The notes beneath the pieces are model-generated. The model searched no databases. It saw only the letters and a list, made by a program, of their open reading frames with translations, and was not told the DNA's origin. DNA of 42,384 nucleotides from Priapulus caudatus (lineage: Eukaryota > Priapulida > Priapulimorpha > Priapulimorphida > Priapulidae), in assembly GCF_000485595.1 (NCBI RefSeq), contig NW_014577170.1, positions 143,473 to 185,856 of the forward strand, in the 5' to 3' direction. Below are positions 1-22,672 of this stretch, one piece after another. Positions within the stretch are counted from its first letter, which is position 1. The number at the start of each line of letters is the position of its first letter. A program made the translations under genes and the position numbers.

Positions 1-150
1 TATACTGCAGCTACTGCTAATGCTGTTATGGTTGTTGCTGCTATTGCTGCCACAGCTTCTAATGCTGCTACTGCTCCTACTGCTGCTGCTGCTGCCACAG
101 CTGCTAGATCTATTGCTGTTGCTGCTGCTGCTCATGTTGATGTTGCTGCT
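1..150 (-). repeat. CAG/CTG-type triplet repeat in the XYLB 3' region
   Basis: Imperfect CTG-rich repeat on the plus strand (CAG on the transcribed minus strand) that starts 10 bp after the XYLB stop and runs out of the window. It would lie in the 3' UTR of XYLB if the transcript continues. Confidence 0.8.
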
Positions 151-158
151 ACAGCGTT

Positions 159-10570
<10,412 letters not shown>

Positions 10571-11240
10571 GTTTTGACAGTGCTAGCATAAACTCCCCAA
10601 TGCGTATGCAATACTCTTATCCAACGATTGAACCCTAAATAGGCTATAATAACACAGTGATTGCCGATTTATACAATAATGAATAATATTGCGACTAAAA
10701 TGGACTAAAACAACAAGTCTGATTGTGCGCAGACATGTTAGCTTAACCAAAGACGCGGATAGGAATGCATTCCAGTCTTTACTAGATCAGTCTTTAGTAT
10801 ATGTATTTACATTGATATTTCATTAAGGTTTGCATTAGGATGATAAGTGAAGTAAATGATACTACTGTTAAAACAGTGCACAATGTAGGGCATATATTGC
10901 AATATAAGGAATGGACTTTTGCCCTTTTGCCGCCGTAACGACCTAAATGATAAGGAATACTTCACGTAGATGGCGCGCAGTCCGTGGCAGAGTGATTCTG
11001 TCAACCAAAGATTTTGCTGTCAACACACTGCTGAAACTTTCCAACTGTTCAACCACTGTTTTGCTGCAGGAAACTGTATGATCTGAGACAATTTATTACT
11101 GGCCCATCTTTTAAGCGGTGTGTTGTCAAGTTGTATTATTTAACGCGTGAAAATAAAACAGCGTACTAATCTTGATTCACTGTCGGCATATCTGTAATCT
11201 GATATCATGAACTCACTTCACCGTCACGGTCCTTGAGTCC

Positions 11241-11681
11241 ACAGGTACAGCCACAGGCACTTGGAACGTCTCAATAAAAAAAGAAGAAGCCAAACACGAA
11301 ATGTATTTACTACCAAAGTCTTAATGTTTCTCTACTCTATTTCGCCTATAATCACATGTAAATGCCGGTCAAATGCTCATCTGCAACTCACAAGTACACC
11401 GCACGCTAACTGCTGCACACTGACACATAAATTAAATATATAGTATACATATACATATAATATAGTATTAAACTATTAATACACTATATATTTATATGTC
11501 AGTGTGCAGCAGCTAGCGTGCGGTGTACTTGTGTGTTGCAGATGAGCATATGACCGGCATTTACAGGTGATTATAGGCGAAATAGAGTAGAGAAACGTTA
11601 AGACTTCCCGGTTTGGTAGTAAATACATTTCGTATTTATTTACTTTCTTTAATTTTTATTGAGACGTTCCAAGTGCCTGTG
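11241..11681. mobile_element. Fold-back element with 9-bp target duplication in the XYLB-PHPT1 spacer
   Basis: Two arms of about 180 bp (from 11252, and ending at 11681) are inverted copies, starting CACAGGCACTTGGAACGTC, and meet at an AT-rich loop near 11440-11490. The direct repeat CTTGAGTCC stands at 11232-11240 and 11682-11690. There is no open frame of note. The long arms and 9-bp duplication match the other two fold-back elements in structure, though the arm sequences differ. Confidence 0.88.
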
Positions 11682-11920
11682 CTTGAGTCCTTCTTCTTTG
11701 CTGAACACGTACCCGTCAAAAACCTGTTGCATTGCTACAAATTAGACCATATGTAGTCTTTCACGCTATATACTAAGTCTCAAAGTAACCTGCTAATGAT
11801 CCTAACCCTATCTCAGACACAGTAGTTCATGCAGTTACAACTGAGTGACGCTTGTATTTATTAAACACTACATAGTACATGGCTTCATCAATAGTTTCTC
11901 TACGTGTGTAGTCCCTTTGC

Positions 11921-12140
11921 TCCTGCCTGTACCTCTACCTGTAGCTCTACATCTACCTGTAATTCTCCATGTAGCTCTACATCTACCTATACCTCTACCT
12001 GTAGCTCTACATCTACCTATACCTCTACCTGTAGCTCTACATCTACCTATACCTCTACCTGTACTTCTACCTATACCTCTACCTGTACTTTTACCTGTAG
12101 CTCTACATCTTCCTATACCTGTACCTGTAGTTCCACCTGT
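11921..12140. repeat. 30-bp minisatellite CTACCTGTAGCTCTACATCT
   Basis: Tandem units of about 30 bp, themselves made of CTACCTGTA/CTACATCTACCTATA sub-units, five to seven copies. They produce a long open frame on the plus strand (Leu-Pro-Val-Ala repeats) that is a by-product of the repeat. Confidence 0.9.
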
Positions 12141-12644
12141 TTATAAACACTGGATATAGCCTTTTAAGTCTTGTTCCTGTACCAGGAGTGGGAGTGAACA
12201 GGATAAACAGGTTGAGCTAGACAATAGCCTCTTGCCTTAAACCTGCAGGCTTTATTACTCAGATGTGGTAGTTTACACAACTGTGTAACGTGTTAAAACA
12301 TCACTTGAATATTCCACGATGTACTCCCAGTAGATGTTTGCCTCCTCTATTCTGAGTGTAAGAAATCTATATCACCCTTATAATGAGCCAGAATTTGTGT
12401 ATTACAATATTTATAATAATAAAACATTAATTATGTACCGAACTTCATTATCTGTCTGTTAAAGTTCCTGTGCACTTTGGGCTATTGTTGAATAATCAAC
12501 ATAATACTTGGTTTCGTGTAAAGTAACTCTTGTATTTGTGAGTGATGAATCTAAAAAAAATGTTAAAATCTATGTTCCAGGTCTGCAGGCTAGCTAACAG
12601 ACCTGGCTCGCTCATTTGTTCGCTCCTTGGTCTCGAGGGCTAAA

Positions 12645-13591
12645 ATGAGTTTTGACGCCGTAGCAGACGTTGACATTGATCCTAAGGGGCGATTCAAGTA
12701 CATCCTCGTCAAGGTGTTCAAAGACGATGATCTGAAGAACTTTAAGTACATTGTTAGAGGATATTTGCGAGCAGGATACCATGGTAGGTATGCCCATTGA
12801 AGTTCAATGCCAATCATGGTGTGACGAACAATTAATTTGTTGTTGCATTTCCTCGTAGCATTTTGCGAAATGGTGGTTTTTTTCATGTCGGCATCTTACC
12901 CCCAGTGATTTTACCCACAATGTCTCTCTCTCCTCACAATGTGTGAGAAAAGAGACTATGCTGGATGCATTCACACCAAGCATGGGTTACTGTTGATGTA
13001 GAACCAACTTGAGATATTTTGTCTCCTCCCCCTGCGCCATCATCCTAGGTTAGTGCATTTATGAGGACTATGACCTCATTAGAGTTTCGTATGTGTAACA
13101 CATAGCTTTGCCTTGGTAAGGTGATGTCTTGGAGGAGGTGGAGCCTGGAATCAGGAAGGCAGGACTTGATGTGTTCTGCACGGGTGGAGGAAGGATTGAG
13201 CACGATCCCACCGCCAAGACTCTCAAAGTTTACGGACACTCGACGGTATTGACCTTGTTGTGGCTACTTGGCAACATTCTCAGTGTTTCCGCTACACAAA
13301 CATGGCATGAAGCATTAACTGAGGGTCACGTGTCACAGAGCGAAACTTGTTATAAAGGTCTAGATTTGATGTAGTAAAAGTTACAGTGAGTAAGCAGTAA
13401 GTGAGTAAGTTTGATTAGGTAGTACATTCAATAATTCATTTTCATGTCTGTTCGTAATACGTGTGCAGTATCCATTCGTCTATCTTTTTTTGCTGTAGGG
13501 ATATGGGAAGGCAGATCATGAAATATCAGTGGAAATCTTGAAGAAGAAATACCCGGAATACAATATTACCTGTTCAGATGATGGATACTGA
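12645..13591 (+). CDS. PHPT1: 14 kDa phosphohistidine phosphatase (janus/ocnus family), complete, 3 exons
   Basis: Small cytosolic phosphatase that removes phosphate from phosphohistidine in proteins. Exons 12645-12783, 13121-13245 and 13499-13591 give 118 codons plus TGA; human PHPT1 is slightly longer (about 125). Seen motifs: VADVDIDPKGRFKYIL near the N terminus, VRGY, then YHGDV with the predicted catalytic His46, CTGGGRIEH, VYGHS, a region starting YGKADHEIS, KYPEYNIT, and the family C terminus DDGY. Donors are GTAGGT and GTATTG; acceptors are GGTAAG (poor pyrimidine tract) and CTGTAG. Splice phases are 1 and 0. A candidate poly(A) signal ATTAAA lies at 13669-13674. The gene is divergent from XYLB, with about 2.1 kb between the two ATGs. 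Family membership is certain from the motif order. Confidence 0.96.
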
Positions 13592-14577
13592 AATATGAAT
13601 CTACGCTAGGTCCTGTAATGGCATTATCACACTGTGTTGCTAGCATCCACGAGGTAATAGTTAGACAAATTAAATTATGTGAAGTAGCGTATAGACGTTT
13701 TTTTTTTATCCCCGAGTGATGTGATTTATTTCAAGAAACCATGATGAAATCTATAATAGCCTATTGCAACCTATACGATAGGTATGCTCTAAAAGAGATA
13801 GTGAGAATAAGCTGAGGTTCTATATGTAGTTTAAACTTGCAGCTTCTGGCACGTGCGTACAAAATGAATTGCGAACGTGTAAGTTTATACGTAGAACGTC
13901 TATTGGCAACTAACGTTATAACCGAGAGAATCTATTGTTTTCTATGAATGTGGATTGTTTTCATCATTAAATTTTATATGTTACATTTGCCTTCTTTTTA
14001 CATTTATCTCCAGGCCAGTTGCATAATTAAAATATGAAGGTAATGTGACAGCTCCTTTATATTTACAACCACAACCCTATTAAATTCTAATGTAAATCAA
14101 GTGATATATTAGCTTACAATGTCAGCTTAATAACAGCAATATAATCTAGTGTAGTAATTTTTTATTTATAATCAAGCGAGCATAATACCTGTCCTGTCGT
14201 ATAATGGGAGGATAAGGATTATGCTGTTGCTGCCACCATAGTAGATAATTAGTTTGTCATACAATGTTACATTATAATGATACAATGTTATTAGACAATA
14301 AGATGTAATTATCTTACTTTTTAATAACAGTGTTGCCTGTCAGAAGGCAGGTGAAGCAGACATGTGTACCCTAGGTGTAGTAAATGCTGTAAGCATACAC
14401 ACACACACACACACATCATGGAACTATCTCTAACAGTGCTGTCTGTCCGGGAGAAGCAAACGCAGATACGTGCATCGTAGCTGTGCTAAATGCCGTAAGC
14501 GCACACGCTCCTCATAAAACTACCTCTGACAGTCTCTCTCTCTCTGCGGGGGAGGCAGACGCAGACAGACGCGTGCC
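13592..14577. other. Convergent spacer between PHPT1 and the DNase II gene
   Basis: AT-rich sequence holding the likely PHPT1 3' UTR (ATTAAA at 13669-13674) and a short CA run at 14396-14416. Two similar 60-bp blocks near 14330-14400 and 14430-14510 (both containing CAGTG(T/C)TG and a TGC(C/T)GTAAGC phrase) suggest a small local duplication. Confidence 0.5.
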
Positions 14578-14996
14578 CTAGTCGCGAAAAAAAACACCCG
14601 CCGCCGCCGCCTTCCCGCGACACTTCTCGACGCGTCCGACGAGGTGTGCGAACGCCGCCCACACGCGCGCGTCCCGCGTGCACACGGCGCCGCCGCCGCG
14701 CACCCGCTGGTGCCGTTCCTGCGATTCCGTCGGTGCGTAGGCAGCGCCCACTCCGCCCGCGGCCGCCGCCGCCGCCGCCGTCGCCGCCCACTTCGACTGG
14801 TCGGCGAGTCTCGTCGGAAGGCTCGACCGCCGGCGACCGGCTCAGGTTGACCGTCCTGCCCACGGTTCTCGCGCGGTAGGGGGCGCACACGAGCCTCGCC
14901 AGCTTGCCGGCGCCGTGGTTCTGCACGTTCCTCGGCGAAAATAGAGCACACAGGAGACGCCGAACGGACGCGGACGCCATCCAGTCGGACGATCCG
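14578..14996 (-). pseudogene. DNASE2: DNase II last coding exon, frameshifted
   Basis: The 5' part reads IYSGSSDWMASASVRR and then VQNHGAGKL and APYRA in one frame. The 3' part is in another frame and reads DQSKWAA, an Ala run, PTESQERHQRVRGGGAVC, then VWAAFAHLVGRVEKC and a TAG at 14578-14580. The RGGG-VC block and the final Trp-Ala-Phe helix are typical of the DNase II C terminus. The exon is very GC-rich with GCC/GGC runs, where indel errors or repeat expansion are likely. The acceptor CTACAG at 14997 is tentative. Confidence 0.72.
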
Positions 14997-15219
14997 CTGT
15001 AGATGATACTTGCGAAAGATGGTGACAGAGAGCGGTGCGAGGAAATACAGACGAGAAGTGGATGATGCAAACGGAAAAAACATAACAAAAAAATACGTAT
15101 GGAAAAATACATAGGAAAAGAATCGGGAAGGAGCTTCAAACCTCGTGAACGGCATAATGTGTATGTAGGCTGAGAGAGAGACACTGCAGATCAGCAGCAA
15201 AGAGTGTAGCGTTGCTCTG

Positions 15220-16010
15220 ACTCTCCATATAACCCGGTAGCTCTGACTGTGGGGAGTAGCAAATCTGTCTTCGACATCCTCCGTTAGCGTGGTACCCCAT
15301 CGGGGGTATAGAAGGGCCTGGTGTCGGGTCTACAAGGTGTGGATTCTAGCATTTACCTACCCCACACGCTTTAGCTGTTTTCGCCATGGGAGTATCAGAA
15401 CGGCCTGGGTCAGCGACGTACAAGGTGTTGATTCTAGCATCTAACTACCCCACGTTAGCTGGTACCCAATGCTGCGGGCTATAGAAGGCCTGGGTCGGGG
15501 TCTACAAGGGTTGTGATATCTAGTGCATACCCGCACGGTTAGCTGTACCCAGATGGGGTATGAGAAGGCACTGGGTCAAGGACTTACAGTGTGATTCTGC
15601 AATTCGGGTACCCCACGTTAGCGTACCCATGGGGTTAGAAAGGCCTGGGTCGGGTCACAAGGTGTGATCTAGCATTCTACCCCACGTTAGCTGTACCCAT
15701 GGGGGTATAGAAGGCCTGGGTCAGGTCTACAAGGTGTGATTCTAGCATTCTACCCCACGTTAGCTGTACCCATGGGGGTATAGAAGGCCTGGGTCAGGTC
15801 TACAAGGTGTGATTCTAGCATTCTACCCCATGGTAGCTGTGACTGGGGAGTAGAGAAGGGCCTGGGTCAGGACTACAAAGGTGTGGTGATTCTCATGTTC
15901 TAATCCCATGGGTAAGCTGTGCGACTGTGGGAGTAGAGGAGGCCTGGTTTAGCACTACGGGCTGCGATTCCATAAGTCAAACCACCAGTAGCTGTGACCG
16001 TGCGAGCTAG
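15220..16010. repeat. 73-bp minisatellite in a DNase II intron, noisy units
   Basis: About ten tandem units containing TCTACAAGGTGTGATTCTAG and TACCCCACGTTAGCTG. Two neighbouring units at about 15710-15855 are identical with period 73, while outer units carry many one-base insertions or deletions. The pattern looks like poor consensus over a repeat rather than natural drift. Confidence 0.88.
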
Positions 16011-16068
16011 AAGAGACCTGGCACGGACCACAACCGTGCGACAATCGTTCACCTCAACGCCGACTCAC

Positions 16069-16297
16069 CTGCGTCGTACTTGGAGGCCTTTGCGGAGAGT
16101 GACAAAGGTTCGCTCAGGGGGCGGCTGGCAGTCGGAGCGAGGCCGAGGCGGCAGCTGCGGGTTCCATGGCCCGGCCTCCTTCGGATGCTGCTCTCCCGGC
16201 AGCGACGCCCGGCGCAGCGGCGGGTGGTCCCGCGCGAACAGAAGCCGCGCCTTGCTGTCGTACACCACGGGGTAGGTTTAGAGCAGCTGGCGGGTCG
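16069..16297 (-). pseudogene. DNASE2: DNase II exon with in-frame stop and frameshift
   Basis: After the acceptor TTTCAG at 16298 the exon reads ATRQLL, a TAA stop, then TYPVVYDSKARLLFARDH and PPLRRASLPG up to GPWN. Relatives have QL.YTYP at this point, so the stop probably stands in place of a Tyr codon. After PWN the family pattern continues only in another frame (SLSAKASKYDA), ending at donor GTGAGT at 16068. The exon therefore needs one substitution and one indel to be read through. Confidence 0.75.
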
Positions 16298-16369
16298 CTG
16301 AAACCGTGCAACGGAAAAATGACGACGATTTCGGTCTCTGTCTGTTTCTCTGTTTTTCTGTTTCTCTTT

Positions 16370-16395
16370 TTTTCGCCCTCTCTCTTTCTCTCTGT

Positions 16396-16429
<34 letters not shown>

Positions 16430-16810
16430 CTCTCTCTTTCTCTCGCTGTTTCGCTCTCTCTTTGTCTCTCTCTCTCTCACTCTCTCTCTCTCTCTTTGTT
16501 TCTTTTCCCCATCTCGCTGTCTCTTTTCCCCTTCTCTCTGTCTCTTTCTCCCTTTCTCGCTCTCTGTCTCTTATCCCTTCTATCTCTCTTCTCATCTCCC
16601 TCTTCTCTCTTGCTCTCTCTGTCTCTCTGTCTCTTTTCCCCTCTCTTCTCTCCATCTTCTCTCTCTCGCTCTGTCTCTTTCCCCCTCTGTCTCTCTTCTC
16701 ATCTCCCTCTTCTCTCTTCTCATCTTCCTCTTCTCTCTCGCTGTGTCTCTCTATATATCTCTCTCTATCTCTCTCTCTCTATCTCTCTATCTATCTATCT
16801 CTCTCTCTAA
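16370..16810. repeat. CA and CT-rich microsatellite tract
   Basis: A (CA)n run at about 16397-16427 followed by nearly 400 bp of CT-rich simple sequence and (TCTA)n, in a DNase II intron. Long open frames on both strands here are composition artefacts. Confidence 0.95.
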
Positions 16811-16836
16811 TGACATCACTTAGCGAGTGTGCTTGC

Positions 16837-16998
16837 CGATTTCGCCGAGGGTGCTGTAAGCGTATGTGACACAGAGGAAGCTCTGCCCGTTACGCCGCCC
16901 GTTGTGCGGCCAGTAGTAGGTGGCGTTCGTGTAGCCGGGAAACTTTGGCGTGCTGTGCACCAGCCAGAAGCCGGAGTCTCGGTCGAACCCGAGAAAAC
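16837..16998 (-). CDS. DNASE2: DNase II central exon with HSTPKFP motif
   Basis: 162-bp exon reading GFLGFDRDSGFWLVHSTP, then KFP, a Tyr-Trp-Pro segment, GQSFLCVTYAYSTLGEI. The GFWL-HS-PKFP block followed by GQ-LCVT is diagnostic for DNase II and contains the first conserved His region. The acceptor is CCGCAG. No usable GT donor keeps the frame; ATCG followed by GCAAGC does, and joins the next exon in phase, which suggests a GC-AG intron. An in-frame TAA follows otherwise. Confidence 0.85.
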
Positions 16999-17382
16999 CT
17001 GCGGAAGAACACGAAGTGGAAATAGGGCAATGCGTCCATCCAGTATGTCATCGTCTGAGTTTGATATCCGTGTGATATTAGATGCTAAGTAGATGCTGAA
17101 ATATCATCCCCTGGTACAAAATGTACAATTTGATCTATTTGGTTAATTTTCCTTATTGTGTCTTCCGTATCAATTGACCTATCCTGGAGTGAGTGACAGG
17201 TAGGTCTAGCCAACCAACACTGTGATAGGACGTTCTAAACGACAATGCTTAGCAACGAAGTGCCGCAAAGTCAACAATTTGGCATGGACGCGTGGAAAAC
17301 GTATAAATTGTTCTAGCTTGACCGACCTAGCAATAGGTATCCAAGGGGCATGGTCATTTCATTTAGATAGATATATCAATAG

Positions 17383-17588
17383 CAGGGGCGGATCCAGAGG
17401 GTTTGGGTGACCAGTTTCCATAGTTATAGTGACAGCTAGGGGGGTCCGGGGGCATGCCCCCCCGGGAATTTAAAAAAAATAAAGCTATATTTGGTGCATT
17501 CTGGTGAATTTTGAGGGTCAATTCTGAAGATACCCAGCCTGTGACCGGTTTCTGGAAACCGGTGCAAACCGGCCTAAATCCGCGCCTG
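17383..17588. mobile_element. Short MITE with CAGGGGCGGAT ends
   Basis: 206 bp. The left end CAGGGGCGGATCCAG and the complement of the right end CAGGCGCGGATTTAG form short terminal inverted repeats. The interior holds GGGGGTCCGGGGGCATGCCC, a phrase I associate with widespread hAT-like animal MITEs (recalled knowledge, not checked). An 8-bp target duplication was not evident. Confidence 0.65.
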
Positions 17589-17721
17589 AATAATGTTTAT
17601 GCGTGCACTCGTATCACCTTTTGTGTGTCCGTAATGTTCGGTTGTTGGTCCCTCAGGCAATTCATCATTGTACAGGATGTGCATGAAATCCTAAAAAAAC
17701 AACGAAAGGAAATTTGACATA

Positions 17722-18210
17722 AGCCTCGTTTACACGAGACCTCGTATTTATGAAATACGGTATTTGCGAAATACCGAATCTGAGACAAAATACGCGGCTG
17801 AGCGTTCACACGCTGATTCGCGGCTCCAGAAATGCCGTATTTGCGAGCTGCGAGCTGCTTTAGTGCGAAATAAACAATGCAATGCGCACCAACTGCCGAT
17901 AAAATACGTAGACTGGTCCGCGCTCGACAGTTCCACTCGCGTTACACTGGAACTGTCGAGCGTGGACCAGTCTATAAAATTACGCGGCTTCAAGAAATCG
18001 CGTTCACACAGAGGGAAATGCGGCTCCACCCAGAGATCCGGTATTTATCTCAAGCACAGCAAATTATTCGGGGTCCTTGGTGAAGCCCGCGTATTTTACA
18101 GTCAAATAACCTCTCGACTCCTGTTTCAGATACCGTCATTCTTAGCACGCGCATTTTGCCTCGCTGTGAAGCGCTAAATACGCGGATTTCTTGCTACGTG
18201 TGAACGGGCT
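17722..18210. mobile_element. MITE with AGCC(T)CGTTYACACG ends and internal hairpin
   Basis: 489 bp with left end AGCCTCGTTTACACGAG and complement of the right end AGCCCGTTCACACGTAG. Flanks are ATA on both sides. Repeated AAATACG phrases occur throughout. An internal hairpin sits at 17909-17974. The right-hand contig begins inside the right end of this element, so the element may have helped break the assembly. Confidence 0.7.
17909..17974. repeat. 27-bp hairpin inside the MITE
   Basis: Arms 17909-17935 and 17948-17974 (TAGACTGGTCCGCGCTCGAC and onward) pair with one mismatch around a 12-nt loop. Confidence 0.85.
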
Positions 18211-18599
18211 ATAGAAGAGAAGGTCTTTTGCGCCACCTAAAATATATAGACTGTGAAAGCTCAAGAAGTTAGCCTGTCCACCAGAACAGAATGTTTCAGT
18301 CACAGCTTACAATATTATTAAAAGTTTGTGCTGCGAAACCCTTCTGACTCCGAAGAAGCCACACTGCCTGCAACCGATCTACTCAACAATTTAATCTCCG
18401 TAAATATCTGAAAGCATTGTTCATCAGAGCTTCCACGACAATATTATGAGTAAAATTCATTTCGCCGCAAAATCCGCGATTAACTTTTACTTCTCCGCTA
18501 ACGTGTCGGCTAACAGGTCGACCACGGGATTTATTGTGGCTATGAATTACTCACATGGGTTTATTTATCATAAAAATATTATTAACGTCTCAAATTCAC

Positions 18600-18782
18600 C
18601 TGCGATTTTGCATTGCTTTGTAACTGCTGGAAGAGTAAGCCGACTGGGTTTGTCCGCGAGTCGTGAGGGAGCTTGACCGTATTTGCGCACTTCGGTACGT
18701 TGGCGTCCATGTCCCGTCCACGACGGCAGCGAAGCCTGCATCCTTACTGTGTTGGTCACAGGCAGCTTCACAACATGATAAA
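18600..18782 (-). pseudogene. DNASE2: DNase II exon 2, left-hand copy (frame broken)
   Basis: Same exon as 22489-22672 but with several 1-3 bp insertions and deletions. The reading frame is lost midway and the acceptor AG reads TG. Flanking DNA on both sides shows the same density of small indels against the right-hand copy. That points to poor consensus quality here more than to a decayed gene copy. Confidence 0.7.
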
Positions 18783-19879
18783 CCAAGAAAGTGAGCCGGC
18801 TGCATTTTTTACAACGAATGCGAGGCCGCTAGATGGCGCCACGAACTGGCAAACTATTAACGGCGCAAATCGCGCGCTAGCGTTGACCTCACCTTGACCC
18901 GTAGCATTTACATCCGTGATAACCCTTAACCGAATGGGAAGCGACTGCTCTCCCATGTAATAGCTGCTGCTGATTAGAAATTAATAGGAAACCTATTTTT
19001 TAATATTCATTATCTATTTCTATGTACTACTGGGCACGGTTGCGTTTTTTGCGTGCAGTAAGGGCATTATGAAGAGGCAGCCCGGCTAAAATATTAAAGC
19101 TAACATAAGACCTATAACCACCCGGCGTTTTACTTGAGCTACCGTCAGAAATAGTGTGGATAGATGTCCGAGACATTATCCCACTCGCGCCTACAGCTTG
19201 CTATAGCAGCGCATACAAACGACTACGGTTCCCGTCTAAGATGCCGCATCTGCTAGCCGGCTTTGTTACGACGGAGACTGAGGGCCTCGGGCTGATTTGA
19301 AGGAACGCAGGCAGAGCAACAGCGTAAGACGTAAAACCTCGTAGCACTGCAGCAAACGCGTGCAGATTGTTTATGGTTATGCCAGTTACACGCGTTCTAT
19401 CTAGTCTAGGTGCCTGGCCAGTGTCAACTGAGTTGGGTTCCGTTACAGGGCCAATTTAAGACATCAGTCGTACCAGGAATGAGTATATTGTATGACAACA
19501 AAGACAATTTGATCTTCGTCCCTTCTGTACACGCACATATGTTAGATACAATAATGTAAACCAAACACAGCTAGGATAGGATCAGGATGTAACCCCACAC
19601 CTATCCTGTGTTTGGGTTACATTATTGTATCTAGCACATAATATGTATGTATATAAACTATTGTTAGACATGTAGACCATCTTCCCTACAACTAACTCAT
19701 CCGAGCTGCGAGCCTAACGTTAATACCCACGGTCTTTCCACGTATGACCGTTTCTTGGAGCTATACCTACAACGGAAAGCAGTGCAGCGATGAAAGTGGG
19801 GCACATAACTCCGCTCTCAGACTATAGCATACATCTACGCCCGAACACGCGGAAAGTGAGAAACGTTGGTGTACTATAC

Positions 19880-20004
19880 CAGTCGACTGCGTTGTTGTTG
19901 ACGTCTACGCACGCAGTCTTTGCCTGAGACACAGATGAACATTGCAGCAGCAGTAGTAGTAGCAGTAAGGGCAGAACTACGGCGAGCGCCGCTCTCGGTT
20001 CCAT
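19880..20004 (-). CDS. DNASE2: DNase II exon 1 (signal peptide), left-hand copy
   Basis: Second occurrence of the signal-peptide exon, open and with the same donor GTATAG. It lies in the left arm of the 3.9 kb duplication beside the N gap. It is probably the other allele of the same exon rather than a second gene, because the flanking introns and upstream DNA are also duplicated at near identity. Confidence 0.8.
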
Positions 20005-21806
<1,802 letters not shown>

Positions 21807-22071
21807 CAGCAGTATTAGTAGTAGCACGTTGCTTTAAAAACGCATTTCCTGTCGTGAATAAGTATAAATATTAACATGAATACACGACTGACTGAATGAC
21901 CGACTGACTGACCGACTGACTGACTAACTGACTGGCTGACTGACTGACTGGCTGACTGACTGACTCACTGACTCACTGACTGAATAACTGCCTGATTAAC
22001 TGATAAATTGTACATCGATTCCCGGGATATGTACGCGTGAAACTGGCTAGGTATAATGTATATATGTATAT

Positions 22072-22081
22072 NNNNNNNNNN
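22072..22081. other. Assembly gap (10 N)
   Basis: Ten unknown bases joining two contigs whose ends contain the same sequence. Ten may be a placeholder length. Confidence 1.
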
Positions 22082-22488
22082 CGTGTGAACGCTAAATACC
22101 GGATTTCTTGCTACGTGTGAACGCGGCTATAGAGAGAAGGTTTTGCGCACCTAAACATATATGACGTGGAAGCTAATGAAGTTAGCTGTCCACCCAACAG
22201 ATGTTTCAGTCACAGCTTACAATATTATTAAAGTTGGCGCGGACTCTGACTCCGAGAAGCCCACTGCCTGCACCATCTCTCAACAATTTATCTCCGTAAA
22301 TATTGAAACATGTTCATCAGAGCTCACGACAATATTATGAGTAAATTCATTTCCCCGCAAAAATCCGCACGATTAACCTTTTACTTTCGCTAACTGTCGC
22401 TAACAGGTCGACCACGTGGATTTATTGTGCTATGAATTTACTCACATGGGTTTATTTATCATAAAATATTATTAACTCTCAAATTCAC

Positions 22489-22672
22489 CTCCGATTTTGC
22501 ATTGCTTTGTAACTGCTGGAAGAGTAAACCGACTGGGTTGTCGGAGTCGTTGAGGGACTTGACGTATTTGCGCCACTTCGGTACGTTGGCGTCCATGTAC
22601 ACGTATCCCACGCCGGCAGCGAAGCCTGCATCCTTACTGTGTTTGGTCACAGGCAGCTTCAACATGATAAAC
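22489..22672 (-). CDS. DNASE2: DNase II exon 2, right-hand copy (open)
   Basis: 184-bp exon, acceptor TTCTAG and donor GTGAAT, reading FIMLKLPVT, then YVYMDANVPKWRKYVKS and NPVGLLFQQL. This fits the family pattern of a VDWF..YKLP start, a Y-Y-D segment and a following Trp. Phase agrees with exon 1 (1 nt completes Trp). Although the region just left of it is indel-rich, this copy is open from end to end. Confidence 0.82.

Larger units (their letters stand above)
10571..12644. promoter_or_regulatory. Divergent intergenic region between XYLB and PHPT1
   Basis: About 2.1 kb between the two start codons, which point away from each other, so both promoters must lie here unless 5' non-coding exons reach further. 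It contains a fold-back element (11241-11681) and a 30-bp minisatellite. No TATA box or initiator can be assigned with confidence. Confidence 0.5.
16999..18599. other. DNase II intronic region where one exon is expected
   Basis: The frame ends in phase 0 after exon 2 and resumes in phase 1 at 16998, so at least one exon (family pattern: a LLYND-type segment and a short linker) should lie in this interval. I could not find it. Two small transposons (17383-17588, 17722-18210) and indel-rich sequence from about 17.8 kb occupy much of it. Confidence 0.5.

Noticed and set aside
14486-15200. Two overlapping minus-strand frames of more than 220 codons
   Set aside because: Neither is a protein by itself. 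They are the DNase II last exon split over frames plus its GC-rich surroundings.
16166-16869. Plus-strand frames of 187-214 codons
   Set aside because: Composed of CT microsatellite translated as Ser/Leu; the opposite strand carries DNase II exons at both sides.
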